Part shown: positions 17,281 to 26,234 of the stretch, in pieces
Layout: each line of letters opens with the position of its first letter
Numbering within the stretch: the stretch's first letter is position 1
Notes under the pieces: model-generated
Database searches by the model: none
What the model saw: the letters and a program-made list of their open reading frames with translations, nothing else
What the model was told of the DNA's origin: nothing
Origin: Erwinia sp050410775
GTDB taxonomy: Bacteria; Pseudomonadota; Gammaproteobacteria; Enterobacterales; Enterobacteriaceae
DNA length: 64,000 bases
NCBI RefSeq assembly: GCF_050410775.1
Contig: NZ_CP191229.1
Strand: one strand, 5' to 3'
Made by a program: the position numbers and the translations under genes

Positions 17281-18891
17281 ATGCCAATGTCCCAGGAAGT
17301 TTTCGGACAGTTTCGCCGTAAGCGATTTTTCATCGCAGCGGTTGTTGCCGCGTTGGTGCTTATCCTCACATTATCCTTCCGCTTTATGGAAGAGAAAGGC
17401 CGGATTGAGCAACAGTCGCGCACTTTTGCCGATAAGGCCATTCAGCGGTTCGATCGCCTTTTTTCACCGCTGGACGTGGCGGCGAATAATACGCTTGGGC
17501 TGGTAGGCCTTTCTTGCGATCAGGTCAGATTTCCGCTGATCGAGAAGGTTGCGGCACTGCAAACCGTGCGCGCAATTGTGCTGGTGGATCAGGATAATAT
17601 GTACTGTTCCAGTATCTTTGGCACCACGGGCATGACCTTCAGCCAGAGCTTCCCTGAACTTGCGGTGAACAATCAGCGAATGATGCTCAGTACCGACGAT
17701 CATCTGCTGAAAGGCTCCCCCGTCCTGCTGCTGTGGACCCCACACGATACGAATAACCGTTCCGGCATTCTTCAGGTCATCAATATCGAAATGATGAGCA
17801 ATTATCTGCTGGAACCGACCTTGCCCTGGGTGGAACGGGCGGTATTTGATGTCGGGGGCAAAAGCCTTGAGTATGGCAATCCGCTGATTGAACCCGCCTG
17901 GCCTTCGGAGGATGAAGTCGTCTATAAAGACGTTTCGCTCCGCTATCCCTTTTCAATAACCCTGTTTGGCCCGGCGCCCGGCCGGCTGGCGTTGATGACC
18001 GTGCCGTCACAGCTCCCGCTCGCCCTGCTGCTTAGCCTGCTGATGGGCTATATCGTCTGGCTGGCGACCGCTAACCGCATGAGCCTCTCCTGGCAAATAA
18101 GCTATGGCATCACCGCCAGAGAATTTATGGTTTACTGCCAGCCGTTAATCAACGCGCGAACCGGCGACTGTGACGGCATTGAGCTCCTGCTGCGCTGGCA
18201 TAACGCCCGCCAGGGCTGGATCCCGCCGGACGTCTTTATTCCGCTGGCCGAGCGGCAGAACCTGATTGCGCCACTTACCCGCTTTGTGATGAGCGAGGTC
18301 GTGCGCCATCTGCCGGAACTGCCCAAATCCCCCACGTTTCATATCGCCATCAACGTGGCCGCCAGCCATTTTCATAACCGGGAAATTATTGACGATCTTC
18401 AGCGCCTGTGGTGGCCCGCTAACCCTGTCCCCCAGCTGATAGTGGAACTGACCGAGCGTGACTCTCTGCCCGCCGTTGACCAGCGCGTGGTTTCACATCT
18501 GCACAAAATAGGCGTTAAGCTGGCGATTGATGATTTTGGCACCGGCCACAGCTCCCTCTCCTATCTGAAGACGCTGAGTCCGGACGTGCTGAAAATCGAC
18601 AAAGTTTTCACCGCCGCTATCGGCACGGATGCGATCAATGCAACGGTAACGGATATGGTGATCTCACTGGCGCAGCGGCTTAATATCAGTCTGGTCGCGG
18701 AAGGCGTGGAAACGGAAGAGCAAGCCGATTATCTGCGTGATAAAGGCGTAGATGTGTTGCAGGGCTATTTTTATGCGCGTCCCATGCCACTGGGCGAATT
18801 CCAGCAGTGGCTGGCGGATCATAAGACGACGCTTCCGGATGAAAAAGAGGTGGTCGGCCCTCTGTATGCCGTCTCGCCGTTAAAGACGTAA
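17281..18891 (+). CDS. pdeD: Cyclic-di-GMP phosphodiesterase PdeD (CSS-EAL protein)
   Basis: Membrane phosphodiesterase hydrolysing c-di-GMP to pGpG. 536 residues: TM helix (about 15-35), periplasmic CSS domain with the redox-sensing cysteine motif (MYCSSIFG near 105), second TM (about 245-260), and cytoplasmic EAL domain (about 275-520). The EAL motif reads ELL (GIELLLRW), with catalytic residues otherwise in place: INVAASHF, VELTERD, IDDFGTGHSSL, LKIDK, VAEGVETEEQ, GYFYARPMP. It corresponds to E. coli YoaD. Disulfide formation in the CSS domain (DsbA/DsbB dependent in E. coli) is thought to lower activity. Confidence 0.9.
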   Translation: MPMSQEVFGQFRRKRFFIAAVVAALVLILTLSFRFMEEKGRIEQQSRTFADKAIQRFDRLFSPLDVAANNTLGLVGLSCDQVRFPLIEKVAALQTVRAIVLVDQDNMYCSSIFGTTGMTFSQSFPELAVNNQRMMLSTDDHLLKGSPVLLLWTPHDTNNRSGILQVINIEMMSNYLLEPTLPWVERAVFDVGGKSLEYGNPLIEPAWPSEDEVVYKDVSLRYPFSITLFGPAPGRLALMTVPSQLPLALLLSLLMGYIVWLATANRMSLSWQISYGITAREFMVYCQPLINARTGDCDGIELLLRWHNARQGWIPPDVFIPLAERQNLIAPLTRFVMSEVVRHLPELPKSPTFHIAINVAASHFHNREIIDDLQRLWWPANPVPQLIVELTERDSLPAVDQRVVSHLHKIGVKLAIDDFGTGHSSLSYLKTLSPDVLKIDKVFTAAIGTDAINATVTDMVISLAQRLNISLVAEGVETEEQADYLRDKGVDVLQGYFYARPMPLGEFQQWLADHKTTLPDEKEVVGPLYAVSPLKT

Positions 18892-18893
18892 AA

Positions 18894-18921
18894 GGCTGCA
18901 TCCGCTGAGCGGGATGCAGCC
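18894..18921. terminator. Hairpin between pdeD and yoaE
   Basis: GGCTGCATCC and GGATGCAGCC form a perfect stem between these convergent genes. There is no long T tract, so it may act as a 3'-end stabiliser or a weak bidirectional terminator. Confidence 0.6.
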
Positions 18922-18928
18922 CTGAACG

Positions 18929-20494
18929 TTACTCTTCTTCTTCCCCGGCATGGGGATCGCATTCGCGGGTGATGCGAACAAGATCGATGCGGTAAGAGGT
19001 TGCTTCCACTATCTGAAACAGAAACGATGCCAGTTTGATCACCTCACCCGGCTGAGGCAGCTGCCCCTTCTGCTCAATCAGCAGGCCCGCCAGCGAGGCA
19101 TGATCGTCCTCCTGATTCACCAGCATCTGGGTATCCAGCAGCTGTTGCAGTGAGTGCAAATCTGTTCCTCCCTTCACCAGCCAGCCTTCACCGTCCGCGA
19201 TAATATCGGGGGTTTCATCTTCATCCGGGAATTCACCGGCAATCGCTTCAAGCACGTCCAGCGGGGTGATCAGCCCCTGCACCACGCCAAATTCATTGGT
19301 CACCACCACGAAGCTTCCTTTCGCGCGGCGCAGGACGCCAAGCAGGTTAATCGGGTCGAGGGTTTCCGGCACAATGATCGGCGGCAAGGCGGCAGCGAAG
19401 GTTGCCACATCAATACCGTGTTCCAGCGCCACCAGCAGCTCTTTCGCGCGCACCACGCCGATAATTTCATCCAGCTCACCGCGACAAACCGGGAACAGGC
19501 TGTGTGGGGTATCCAGTAGCTGGACGCGCACCTCATCCAGCGGACGATCGGCATCCACCCAGGAGATTTCTCCTCGTGGCGTCATGATGCTGCGCACCGA
19601 ACGGGATGCCAGCGTCAGCACGCCATTGATCATGTAGCGCTCTTCGTCCTTAAAGGTTTCCTGCGGCATGATTTTTGCCACTTCATCGCTTTCGCCATTC
19701 TGTACTTCCTGGCTGCGGCGCCCCCCCATCAGACGCTGGATAGCTTCCGCGGTACGTTCACGCATCGGCCTTCTTGCCTGATGGCGCATAAAGTTTACCC
19801 GCGCAATCTGGTTGAACATCTCAATCAGAATGGAGAAGCCAATCGCCGCGTAGAGGTAGCCTTTGGGAATATGGAAGCCGAACCCTTCCGCCACCAGGCT
19901 CAGGCCGATCATCAACAGGAAGCTCAGGCACAGCACCACAACCGTAGGATGTGCGTTAACAAAGTTGGTTAACGGCTTAGAAGCCAGCAGCATAACGCCC
20001 ATTGCAATAATCACAGCGGTCATCATTACGGCCAGGTTATCCACCATACCGACAGCGGTAATCACGGCGTCCAGCGAGAAGACGGCATCCAGCACCACGA
20101 TCTGTGCCACCACGGCCCAGAAGCTGGCATAACCTTTATTGCCACCCTCGCCGTGATCGCGGTTTTCAAGCCGCTCATGCAGTTCCGTCGTCGCCTTAAA
20201 CAACAGGAACAGTCCGCCAAACAGCAGGATCAGGTCGCGGCCTGAGAAGCTGAAGTCTCCCACGCTGAAAAGCGGTTGGGTGAGCGTCACCATCCAGGAG
20301 ATCAGCGACAGCAGGCCGAGACGCATGATCAGCGCCAGCGACAGGCCAATAATACGGGCTTTATCCCGCTGCTTTGGCGGCAGTTTATCCGCAAGGATAG
20401 CGATAAAAACCAGGTTATCGATACCTAATACAATCTCAAGCACGACCAGCGTCAGCAGCCCAGCCCAGATTGAGGGGTCTAAAAGGAATTCCAT
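18929..20494 (-). CDS. yoaE: TerC-family membrane protein with CBS/CorC domains YoaE
   Basis: 521 residues: an N-terminal TerC domain with about seven TM helices (acidic LEIVLGIDNLVFIA and LDAVFSLDAVITA motifs), then two CBS domains (about 310-430) and a CorC/HlyC transporter-associated domain at the C-terminus. TerC relatives such as Alx act in manganese export and metalation; the role of YoaE is unproven. ATG 20494 gives MEFLLDPSIWAGLLTLV as in E. coli; an upstream in-frame ATG (20566) is less likely. Confidence 0.93.
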   Translation of the reverse strand: MEFLLDPSIWAGLLTLVVLEIVLGIDNLVFIAILADKLPPKQRDKARIIGLSLALIMRLGLLSLISWMVTLTQPLFSVGDFSFSGRDLILLFGGLFLLFKATTELHERLENRDHGEGGNKGYASFWAVVAQIVVLDAVFSLDAVITAVGMVDNLAVMMTAVIIAMGVMLLASKPLTNFVNAHPTVVVLCLSFLLMIGLSLVAEGFGFHIPKGYLYAAIGFSILIEMFNQIARVNFMRHQARRPMRERTAEAIQRLMGGRRSQEVQNGESDEVAKIMPQETFKDEERYMINGVLTLASRSVRSIMTPRGEISWVDADRPLDEVRVQLLDTPHSLFPVCRGELDEIIGVVRAKELLVALEHGIDVATFAAALPPIIVPETLDPINLLGVLRRAKGSFVVVTNEFGVVQGLITPLDVLEAIAGEFPDEDETPDIIADGEGWLVKGGTDLHSLQQLLDTQMLVNQEDDHASLAGLLIEQKGQLPQPGEVIKLASFLFQIVEATSYRIDLVRITRECDPHAGEEEE

Positions 20495-20726
20495 CACAGA
20501 CTCCGGAAACAGGAACAGGAAAACGCCGCCATTGGCAAGACCAGTGCGCAGCAGACAATATGACAAGGAGAACGATGAGGTTCGTCAGACGACGGGATAA
20601 AACTGGCCGGATGATCCGGTAAAGTGAATGAGCGACTTCGGTGACAGTCCATAGGGAGGGCTGAGGCCCGTTACTCCTGTGTTGAAAAAGGATCCCTACT
20701 TTAAACAGCACCTTTCACCTCGTCAA
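20495..20726 (-). promoter_or_regulatory. yoaE promoter and long structured leader
   Basis: On the reverse strand TTGACG (20721-20726) and TAAAGT (20698-20703) are spaced by 17 bases, a good sigma-70 promoter. That implies a leader of nearly 200 nt before the yoaE ATG. The leader holds short hairpins (GGGC-CTCA-GCCC; CCGGATCATCCGG) and a GGAGTAAC stretch. TerC genes such as alx have manganese riboswitch leaders; I cannot assign this one to that family by eye. Confidence 0.5.
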
Positions 20727-20814
20727 AATGTTTTCTTACATTTACAGAGCGAGCGCACGTTTCGCCCTGCTTAGCCAAACGGATCGGCGCGCAAAAGCGA
20801 CGAGGGTCTAAATA

Positions 20815-20830
20815 ACTGAGCGCGGTCACA
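20815..20830 (+). promoter_or_regulatory. Possible CRP site upstream of manX
   Basis: ACTGAGCGCGGTCACA fits the CRP pattern TGTGA-N6-TCACA perfectly in the right half and 3 of 5 in the left. It lies about 220 bases upstream of manX, a catabolite-activated operon in E. coli. Weak evidence from one site; the yoaE-manX gap (20495-21052) shows no coding sequence. Confidence 0.4.
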
Positions 20831-21052
20831 TAATTTATTTTTTCGCGTACTAAAATAAATCGCGCCCCGGATAACGTAAGCGTTACTGCCTGGGTGACCT
20901 GTTGCTGAGCCGGTCAGGTTAATAGTGGGCCTGAGTAACTTGGCAAAATAACAAAACGTTCAATTTATTACGATAAGCTCAGGCTGTCAGATAAATTCTC
21001 GCGCGGCCCACCAGCGATAGCGGGCTGCACCTATTGTTAATGGAGGTAGCAA

Positions 21053-22021
21053 GTGACAATTGCTATTGTTATCGGCACGCACGGCTGGGCTGCGGAGCAG
21101 CTGATCAAAACGGCTGAAATGCTCCTCGGGGAGCAGCAAAATATCGCCTGGATCGATTTTGTTCCCGGCGAAAATGCTGAAACCCTGATGGAGAAATATC
21201 AGGCGAGACTGGCCGATTTAGACACCAGCAAGGGGGTTCTTTTTCTGGTCGATACATGGGGAGGCAGCCCGTTCAACGCTGCCAGCCGCCTGGTTGTTGA
21301 GAAAGAGAACCACGAAGTGATTGCCGGCGTTAATATTCCGATGCTGGTTGAAACCCTGATGGCGAGAGACGATGATCCCGGCTTTGATGAGCTGGTGGCG
21401 ATCGCCGTGGAGACCGGGCGTGAAGGCGTTAAGGCCCTGAAGGCAAAAGAAGCAGCGCCTGCGCCTGTCGCCGCCGCTCCGGCAAAAGCCGCCGCTCCCG
21501 CAGCGCAGAAACCGATGGGCCCGAACGACCATATGAAGATCGGACTCGCCCGCATTGATGACCGCTTAATCCATGGCCAGGTTGCGACCCGCTGGACGAA
21601 AGAAACCAACGTCACCCGCATCATCGTTGTCAGCGACGAGGTTGCTGCGGACACCGTGCGCAAGACTCTGCTGACTCAGGTCGCCCCGCCGGGCGTCACC
21701 GCTCACGTAGTTGACGTCGCCAAAATGATCCGGGTCTGGAATAACCCGAAATATGCGGGCGATCGCGTCATGCTCCTCTTTACTAACCCGACCGACGTAG
21801 AGCGGCTGGTCGAGGCCGGCGTAAAAATCCCAAGCGTAAATATTGGCGGCATGGCGTTCCGTCAGGGAAAAATACAGGTCAACAACGCCGTATCCGTGGA
21901 TGAAAAAGATATCGCCGCCTTTAAGAAACTGAACGAACGCGGCATTGAACTTGAGGTCCGTAAAGTCTCATCCGATCAACGCCTGAAAATGATGGATCTG
22001 ATTGCCAAAATGGACAGGTAG
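21053..22021 (+). CDS. manX: Mannose PTS EIIAB component ManX
   Basis: Cytoplasmic phosphocarrier of the mannose/glucose/glucosamine PTS. 322 residues: IIA domain (about 1-130, phospho-histidine in IVIGTHGWAAEQ), an Ala/Pro-rich linker (about 135-155), and IIB domain with RIDDRLIHGQVATRW (phospho-histidine). GTG start at 21053 behind GGAGGT. First gene of manX-manY-manZ. In E. coli the SgrS small RNA silences this mRNA under sugar-phosphate stress; I did not verify a target site. Confidence 0.96.
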   Translation: MTIAIVIGTHGWAAEQLIKTAEMLLGEQQNIAWIDFVPGENAETLMEKYQARLADLDTSKGVLFLVDTWGGSPFNAASRLVVEKENHEVIAGVNIPMLVETLMARDDDPGFDELVAIAVETGREGVKALKAKEAAPAPVAAAPAKAAAPAAQKPMGPNDHMKIGLARIDDRLIHGQVATRWTKETNVTRIIVVSDEVAADTVRKTLLTQVAPPGVTAHVVDVAKMIRVWNNPKYAGDRVMLLFTNPTDVERLVEAGVKIPSVNIGGMAFRQGKIQVNNAVSVDEKDIAAFKKLNERGIELEVRKVSSDQRLKMMDLIAKMDR

Positions 22022-22089
22022 CACTCGCGAAAATTATTGCCTGATACCTCAGGCTTAACTCAGTATTCGAATGACAGAGGAGAAGTGCA

Positions 22090-22890
22090 ATGGAGATTAC
22101 CACTCTTCAGATTGTGCTCATATTTATCGTCGCCTGTATCGCAGGTATGGGCTCCATCCTTGATGAATTTCAGTTTCACCGCCCCCTGGTGGCCTGTACG
22201 CTTATCGGCTTCGTATTAGGCGATATTAAAACCGGCATCATTATCGGCGGTACGCTGGAAATGATCGCCCTCGGCTGGATGAACATCGGTGCCGCCGTTG
22301 CGCCGGATGCCGCCCTCGCCTCCATTATCTCCACCATTCTGGTTATTGCCGGTGGACAGAGCGTCGGCGCCGGTATTGCGCTGGCTATCCCGCTGGCAGC
22401 GGCGGGCCAGGTCCTGACCATCATCGTCAGGACAATCACCGTGGCCTTCCAGCACGCGGCCGATAAGGCGGCGGAAAAAGGCAATCTGACGGCGATTTCC
22501 TGGATCCACGTGTCGGCGCTGTTTTTGCAGGCGATGCGTATCGCTATTCCCGCCCTTATCGTTGCGATCTCGGTCGGCACCAGCATTGTACAGGGCATGC
22601 TCGAGTCAATCCCTGACGTGGTGACCAACGGCCTGAATATCGCCGGCGGCATGATTGTGGTGGTCGGTTACGCGATGGTTATCAATATGATGCGCGCGGG
22701 CTATCTGATGCCTTTCTTCTATCTGGGCTTCGTGACCGCCGCCTTTACCGACTTTAACCTGGTGGCGCTGGGCGTGATTGGCGTGGTGATGGCGGTGCTC
22801 TATATCCAGCTGGCACCGAAATATAACCGCGTGGCGGGTGCGCAGGGCTCTGGTCCGGTCGCAAACGACCTTGATAATGAATTAGATTAG
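22090..22890 (+). CDS. manY: Mannose PTS EIIC component ManY
   Basis: Integral-membrane IIC subunit, 266 residues, strongly hydrophobic with the family segments MGSILDEFQFHRPLVA and GGTLEMIALGWMNIGAA. It forms the sugar channel together with ManZ and is also a known entry route for lambda DNA and some bacteriocins. AGAGGAGAAG precedes ATG 22090. Eight bases separate it from manZ. Confidence 0.96.
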   Translation: MEITTLQIVLIFIVACIAGMGSILDEFQFHRPLVACTLIGFVLGDIKTGIIIGGTLEMIALGWMNIGAAVAPDAALASIISTILVIAGGQSVGAGIALAIPLAAAGQVLTIIVRTITVAFQHAADKAAEKGNLTAISWIHVSALFLQAMRIAIPALIVAISVGTSIVQGMLESIPDVVTNGLNIAGGMIVVVGYAMVINMMRAGYLMPFFYLGFVTAAFTDFNLVALGVIGVVMAVLYIQLAPKYNRVAGAQGSGPVANDLDNELD

Positions 22891-22897
22891 GCAAAGG

Positions 22898-23788
22898 GTG
22901 AGCAAAATGGTTGATACCACTACGACTACCACAGCAGCAACTGCCACAACGGCCGCCGGTACGCAGAAAAAACTGACGGCGGGCGACGTACGCGGCGTGT
23001 TTCTTCGCTCCAATCTGTTTCAGGGTTCATGGAACTTTGAACGTATGCAGGCGCTGGGCTTCTGCTACTCCATGGTGCCGGTGATCCGTCGCCTCTATCC
23101 AGAAAATAATGATGACCGTAAGCAGGCCATTAAGCGTCATCTGGAGTTTTTTAATACCCACCCTTACGTGGCGGCGCCGGTTCTGGGCGTAACCATGGCA
23201 ATGGAGGAGCAGCGTGCGAACGGCGCGCCAATTGATGATGCGGCGATTAACGGCATCAAAGTCGGGCTGATGGGGCCGCTGGCAGGCGTGGGCGACCCGA
23301 TTTTCTGGGGAACCGTCCGCCCGGTATTTGCCGCACTGGGCGCCGGCATCGCCATGAGCGGCAGCCTGCTTGGCCCTGTCCTCTTCTTTGTGCTCTTTAA
23401 CCTGGTGCGCTTGCTGGTACGCTATTACGGCGTAGCCTACGGCTACCGCAAAGGGGTCGATATCGTGGGCGATATGGGCGGCGGCTTTCTGCAAAAGCTG
23501 ACCGAGGGGGCGTCCATCCTTGGCCTCTTTGTGATGGGAGCGCTGGTCAATAAGTGGACGCATGTGAATGTGCCGCTGGTGGTCTCGCGCATTACCGATC
23601 AGACCGGGAAAACAACGGTCACTACGGTGCAGACGATACTCGATCAGCTGATGCCGGGCCTTATCCCGCTGCTCCTGACCTTCGGCTGTATGTGGCTGCT
23701 GCGCCGCAAGGTCAATGCGCTCTGGATTATTATGGGCTTCTTCGTTATCGGTATCGTCGGCTATGGGATCGGCGTGCTGGGTCTGTAA
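22898..23788 (+). CDS. manZ: Mannose PTS EIID component ManZ
   Basis: IID subunit of the mannose transporter, 296 residues. After a Thr/Ala-rich N-terminus of about 25 residues comes the conserved GVFLRSNLFQGSWNFERMQALGF and GPLAGVGDPIFWGT; the C-terminus is hydrophobic. Start may be GTG 22898 (MSKMVD, matching the long E. coli form) or ATG 22907; AAAGGGTGAG fits ATG 22907 as ribosome-binding site. The Thr/Ala tract is longer than in E. coli. Confidence 0.95.
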   Translation: MSKMVDTTTTTTAATATTAAGTQKKLTAGDVRGVFLRSNLFQGSWNFERMQALGFCYSMVPVIRRLYPENNDDRKQAIKRHLEFFNTHPYVAAPVLGVTMAMEEQRANGAPIDDAAINGIKVGLMGPLAGVGDPIFWGTVRPVFAALGAGIAMSGSLLGPVLFFVLFNLVRLLVRYYGVAYGYRKGVDIVGDMGGGFLQKLTEGASILGLFVMGALVNKWTHVNVPLVVSRITDQTGKTTVTTVQTILDQLMPGLIPLLLTFGCMWLLRRKVNALWIIMGFFVIGIVGYGIGVLGL

Positions 23789-23794
23789 ACGCGT

Positions 23795-23814
23795 CGCCGG
23801 GGGCAACCCCGGCG
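23795..23814 (+). terminator. Hairpin between manZ and yobD
   Basis: CGCCGGGG-caa-CCCCGGCG just after the manZ stop. No T tract follows, so it more likely protects the manXYZ 3' end or attenuates read-through into yobD than terminates fully. Confidence 0.55.
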
Positions 23815-23880
23815 TCTCAGAGACCAACCGGAAGGCGCTTATCAGAGGCTTCTTCCGGCTGTTCTTTCAGAGGAAAAGAG

Positions 23881-24336
23881 ATGTCATTAACCGATTACGC
23901 AATCGTGCTGTTTATCGCCCTGTTTCTGCTCTATGCCATCTATGATGAGCTAATCATGGATCGCCTGCGGGGCGAGACCCGGCTGAAAGTCCTGCTGAAG
24001 CGGCGCAACAAGCTCGACAGTCTGATCTTCGTTGGGCTGATTGCCATTCTCCTTTATCAGAATATCGCGGCCGGCGGCACCCGGCTGACCACCACGCTGC
24101 TGCTGTCGCTGGCCTTCTGCTCGGTCTATCTCTTCTGGATACGTCAGCCGAAGCTGCTGTTCAAGCCGCAGGGCTTTTTCTACGCCAATATCTTCATCGG
24201 TTACGACCGCATCAAAGCCATGAACCTTTCAGAAGATGGCGTGCTGGTCATCGAGCTTGAGCAGCGTAAACTCTATATTCACGTCAGCAAACTGGATGAC
24301 CTGGAAAGCATTTACCACTTTATGGCAACGCAGTAG
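23881..24336 (+). CDS. yobD: DUF986 inner-membrane protein YobD
   Basis: A 151-residue protein with about three TM segments (near 8-28, 45-65, 70-90) and a soluble C-terminus ending SKLDDLESIYHFMATQ, matching YobD (UPF0266). Function unknown. AGAGGAAAAGAG precedes ATG 23881. It lies 92 bases after manZ. Its 3' end overlaps the converging rlmA gene by 17 bases; in E. coli mntP lies here, and no mntP is seen. Confidence 0.92.
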   Translation: MSLTDYAIVLFIALFLLYAIYDELIMDRLRGETRLKVLLKRRNKLDSLIFVGLIAILLYQNIAAGGTRLTTTLLLSLAFCSVYLFWIRQPKLLFKPQGFFYANIFIGYDRIKAMNLSEDGVLVIELEQRKLYIHVSKLDDLESIYHFMATQ

Positions 24337-25162
24337 TTACGGGTTCCGCCCTGCGCTGCCAGAGACGCAGCGTAAAATCGGTTTCGCAGTCGAACTGCGG
24401 CGTCGTAGCCAGCACGCCCCAGACTTCGGGACGCGCGCGCCAGGCAAACGGCGTCATCTGTAACAGTGCGGCGGACTCTTCGCTGTTGAGCCGCATCGGA
24501 TAGTTGAGGGCGTGCTGCTCAATCATCTCAAACCCCTCCATCTGCTCCGGCGTTTCATCATGGAGCTTCACATCCTGGTAAATAAGCGCCTTAAACTGGA
24601 TCAAATGACGGGGTCCTGGCGTAACGGTCAGCACATAGCCATTCTCTTTTACCACTCTGAAAAGCTCTTTCGCCTTACAGGGCGCATAAATGCGCAGCAC
24701 CGCATCAAACTGCGCGTCAGGGAATGGCAGACGATGGCTGGAGGCGACGCAAAATTCCACATTGTGGTAGCGGCGGGCACCGTAGCGGACGGCGACCTTC
24801 GAGACATCCAGACCATAAACCTCCGCCTCGCCGCGCGCCTGTAGCTTTGCTGCCACCGCATGGGTGTAGTACCCCTCGCCGCAGCCGATATCCAGCACGC
24901 TGATCGCCGTCGGCGGCAGGATGCGGCTGAATATGTCGCCTACCTTCTGCTGCAAAGGTTGATAGTGCCCGGCATCCAGAAACTCACGCCGCGCTTGCAT
25001 CATATCGGCACTGTCCCCCGGCTGGCGTGAGCGCTTATGCTGTACCGGCAGCAGGTTGACGTAGCCCTCTTTCGCCCGGTCAAACTGATGTCTGTTGCTG
25101 CATCGCCACAGCGACGCCTCCTGATGCAAAGGGGAATGGCAAAGGGGGCACTGGTACGACAT
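24320..25162 (-). CDS. rlmA: 23S rRNA (guanine745-N1)-methyltransferase RlmA
   Basis: SAM-dependent methyltransferase of G745 in 23S rRNA helix 35. 280 residues: N-terminal zinc finger (CPLCHSPLHQE...CSNRHQF), the VLDIGCGEGYYTHA motif I, and DVSKVAVRYGARRY. ATG 25162 after GGAGAG gives MSYQCPLCHSPL; the upstream ATG (25186) is less likely. Methylation state in E. coli affects growth and viomycin sensitivity. It lies leftward of cspC, separated by a terminator. Confidence 0.95.
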   Translation of the reverse strand: MSYQCPLCHSPLHQEASLWRCSNRHQFDRAKEGYVNLLPVQHKRSRQPGDSADMMQARREFLDAGHYQPLQQKVGDIFSRILPPTAISVLDIGCGEGYYTHAVAAKLQARGEAEVYGLDVSKVAVRYGARRYHNVEFCVASSHRLPFPDAQFDAVLRIYAPCKAKELFRVVKENGYVLTVTPGPRHLIQFKALIYQDVKLHDETPEQMEGFEMIEQHALNYPMRLNSEESAALLQMTPFAWRARPEVWGVLATTPQFDCETDFTLRLWQRRAEPVTTALP

Positions 25163-25238
25163 AACAACTCTCCGGGAAAGGGACACGGCGGGAGTTTACC
25201 GGAAACTGACGGGCAGCGGCACGCTTTTCCTGAGGCCA

Positions 25239-25271
25239 TGAAAAAGCCCCGCCGTTTCCGGCAGGGCTTTC
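25239..25271 (-). terminator. Terminator of yobF-cspC
   Basis: On the reverse strand AAAGCCCTGCCG, GAAA loop, CGGCGGGGCTTTTT: a strong intrinsic terminator about 60 bases downstream of cspC. Confidence 0.9.
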
Positions 25272-25330
25272 GCATTCAGATGCGTGCCTGGCGACTCGCC
25301 ACGCGGGCAAGAGCAGGCTCAGATCGAAAA

Positions 25331-25540
25331 TTAGATAGCGGTAACGTTCACAGCAGCAGGGCCTTTCTGGCCGTCCTGAATTTCGAACTCAACGTTCTGG
25401 CCTTCGGCCAGCGTTTTGAAACCATTACCCTGGATTGCAGAGAAATGTACGAATACATCTTTGCTGCCGTCTGCCGGGGTGATGAAACCAAAACCTTTAG
25501 ACTCGTTGAACCACTTAACCTGACCTTTAATCTTTGCCAT
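25331..25540 (-). CDS. cspC: Cold-shock-like RNA chaperone CspC
   Basis: A 69-residue single OB-fold protein with both RNA-binding motifs (KGFGFITP and VFVHFSAIQ). The sequence appears identical to E. coli CspC as I recall it. CspC is constitutively expressed, binds single-stranded RNA, and stabilises mRNAs including rpoS. AAGGAAT precedes the ATG. It follows the short yobF reading frame, as in E. coli. Confidence 0.97.
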
Positions 25541-25621
25541 TTTGCAAATTCCTTAGAGAGTTTATTCGCCCGGAGGCTTGACGTACAAAAAAACCAGAGA
25601 CATTACTGCATGAGGCATGAA

Positions 25622-25696
25622 TTAAGGCTCGGCAAGGAAGCGGTATTCAACGTCAACGTCTTTACTCGAAACTTCTTTACTGAAGATGCCATACAT
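25622..25696 (-). CDS. yobF: YobF, stress-associated small protein (shortened form)
   Basis: A 24-residue reading frame upstream of cspC reads MYGIFSKEVSSKDVDVEYRF then LAEP and stop, clearly the N-terminal half of E. coli YobF (47 residues). The matching protein ends where E. coli continues for about 23 residues; the same frame stays open after the stop for about 19 codons without resembling E. coli YobF. Either a shorter natural form or a truncation. In E. coli yobF is co-transcribed with cspC and induced by heat. Confidence 0.82.
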   Translation of the reverse strand: MYGIFSKEVSSKDVDVEYRFLAEP

Positions 25697-26234
25697 AAAC
25701 AGAGCTGTACCTCGTTTTATCTTAATGCGTTATCACATATCCGTTAATTAATGGCAAGTCATTTTTAAACAGTGATAGAGACGTCGCACAGAATTGAATC
25801 GAATAAGGCACAGAATGCATCTGTATGTCTGACAGGCTGAAAACGTCGCGCCCTGAAGGCCGTTTATCGCCGCCCATTCTTCTCTCAAAACACTGGCACC
25901 AGCTTACCCTGCCAGCGGCTTTATGTCTATTCCCTGATAAGTCCTGCCGTGAGTATCGGGTAAAAGTATTGCATAAATATGGCATAGCCGAACCTGAAGC
26001 ATTCTTTTTAATGCGTACGCATTCGACGAATGTTTCCCAAAGAAAACTGTACAAAAAGAAGGCTCAGGTACAGCCTGAAATTTTAAATTGCACCAAAATC
26101 AGGAAACTGTATTCCCGCTGCCCCATTAAAAGGCAAAAAGCGGGCTAAATTAATTTGCGGTCCTGTCTTCTGGCTATTTGTATTATTAGTGGTGAAACGC
26201 TAAATCTACCCGGAGCAAATTAAGCCTTTTAGGA
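25697..26234. other. Gap upstream of yobF: promoter/leader, no convincing gene
   Basis: About 540 rather AT-rich bases between the MBL-fold gene (ending 26235) and yobF. Open frames on both strands (25825-26148 forward; 25722-26054 reverse) have no family features, no good ribosome-binding site and unusual composition. The yobF-cspC promoter must lie here. Confidence 0.5.

Noticed and set aside
25722..26148. Frames of about 110 codons on each strand upstream of yobF
   Set aside because: No family features, no good start signals, and they overlap the yobF promoter and yobF itself.
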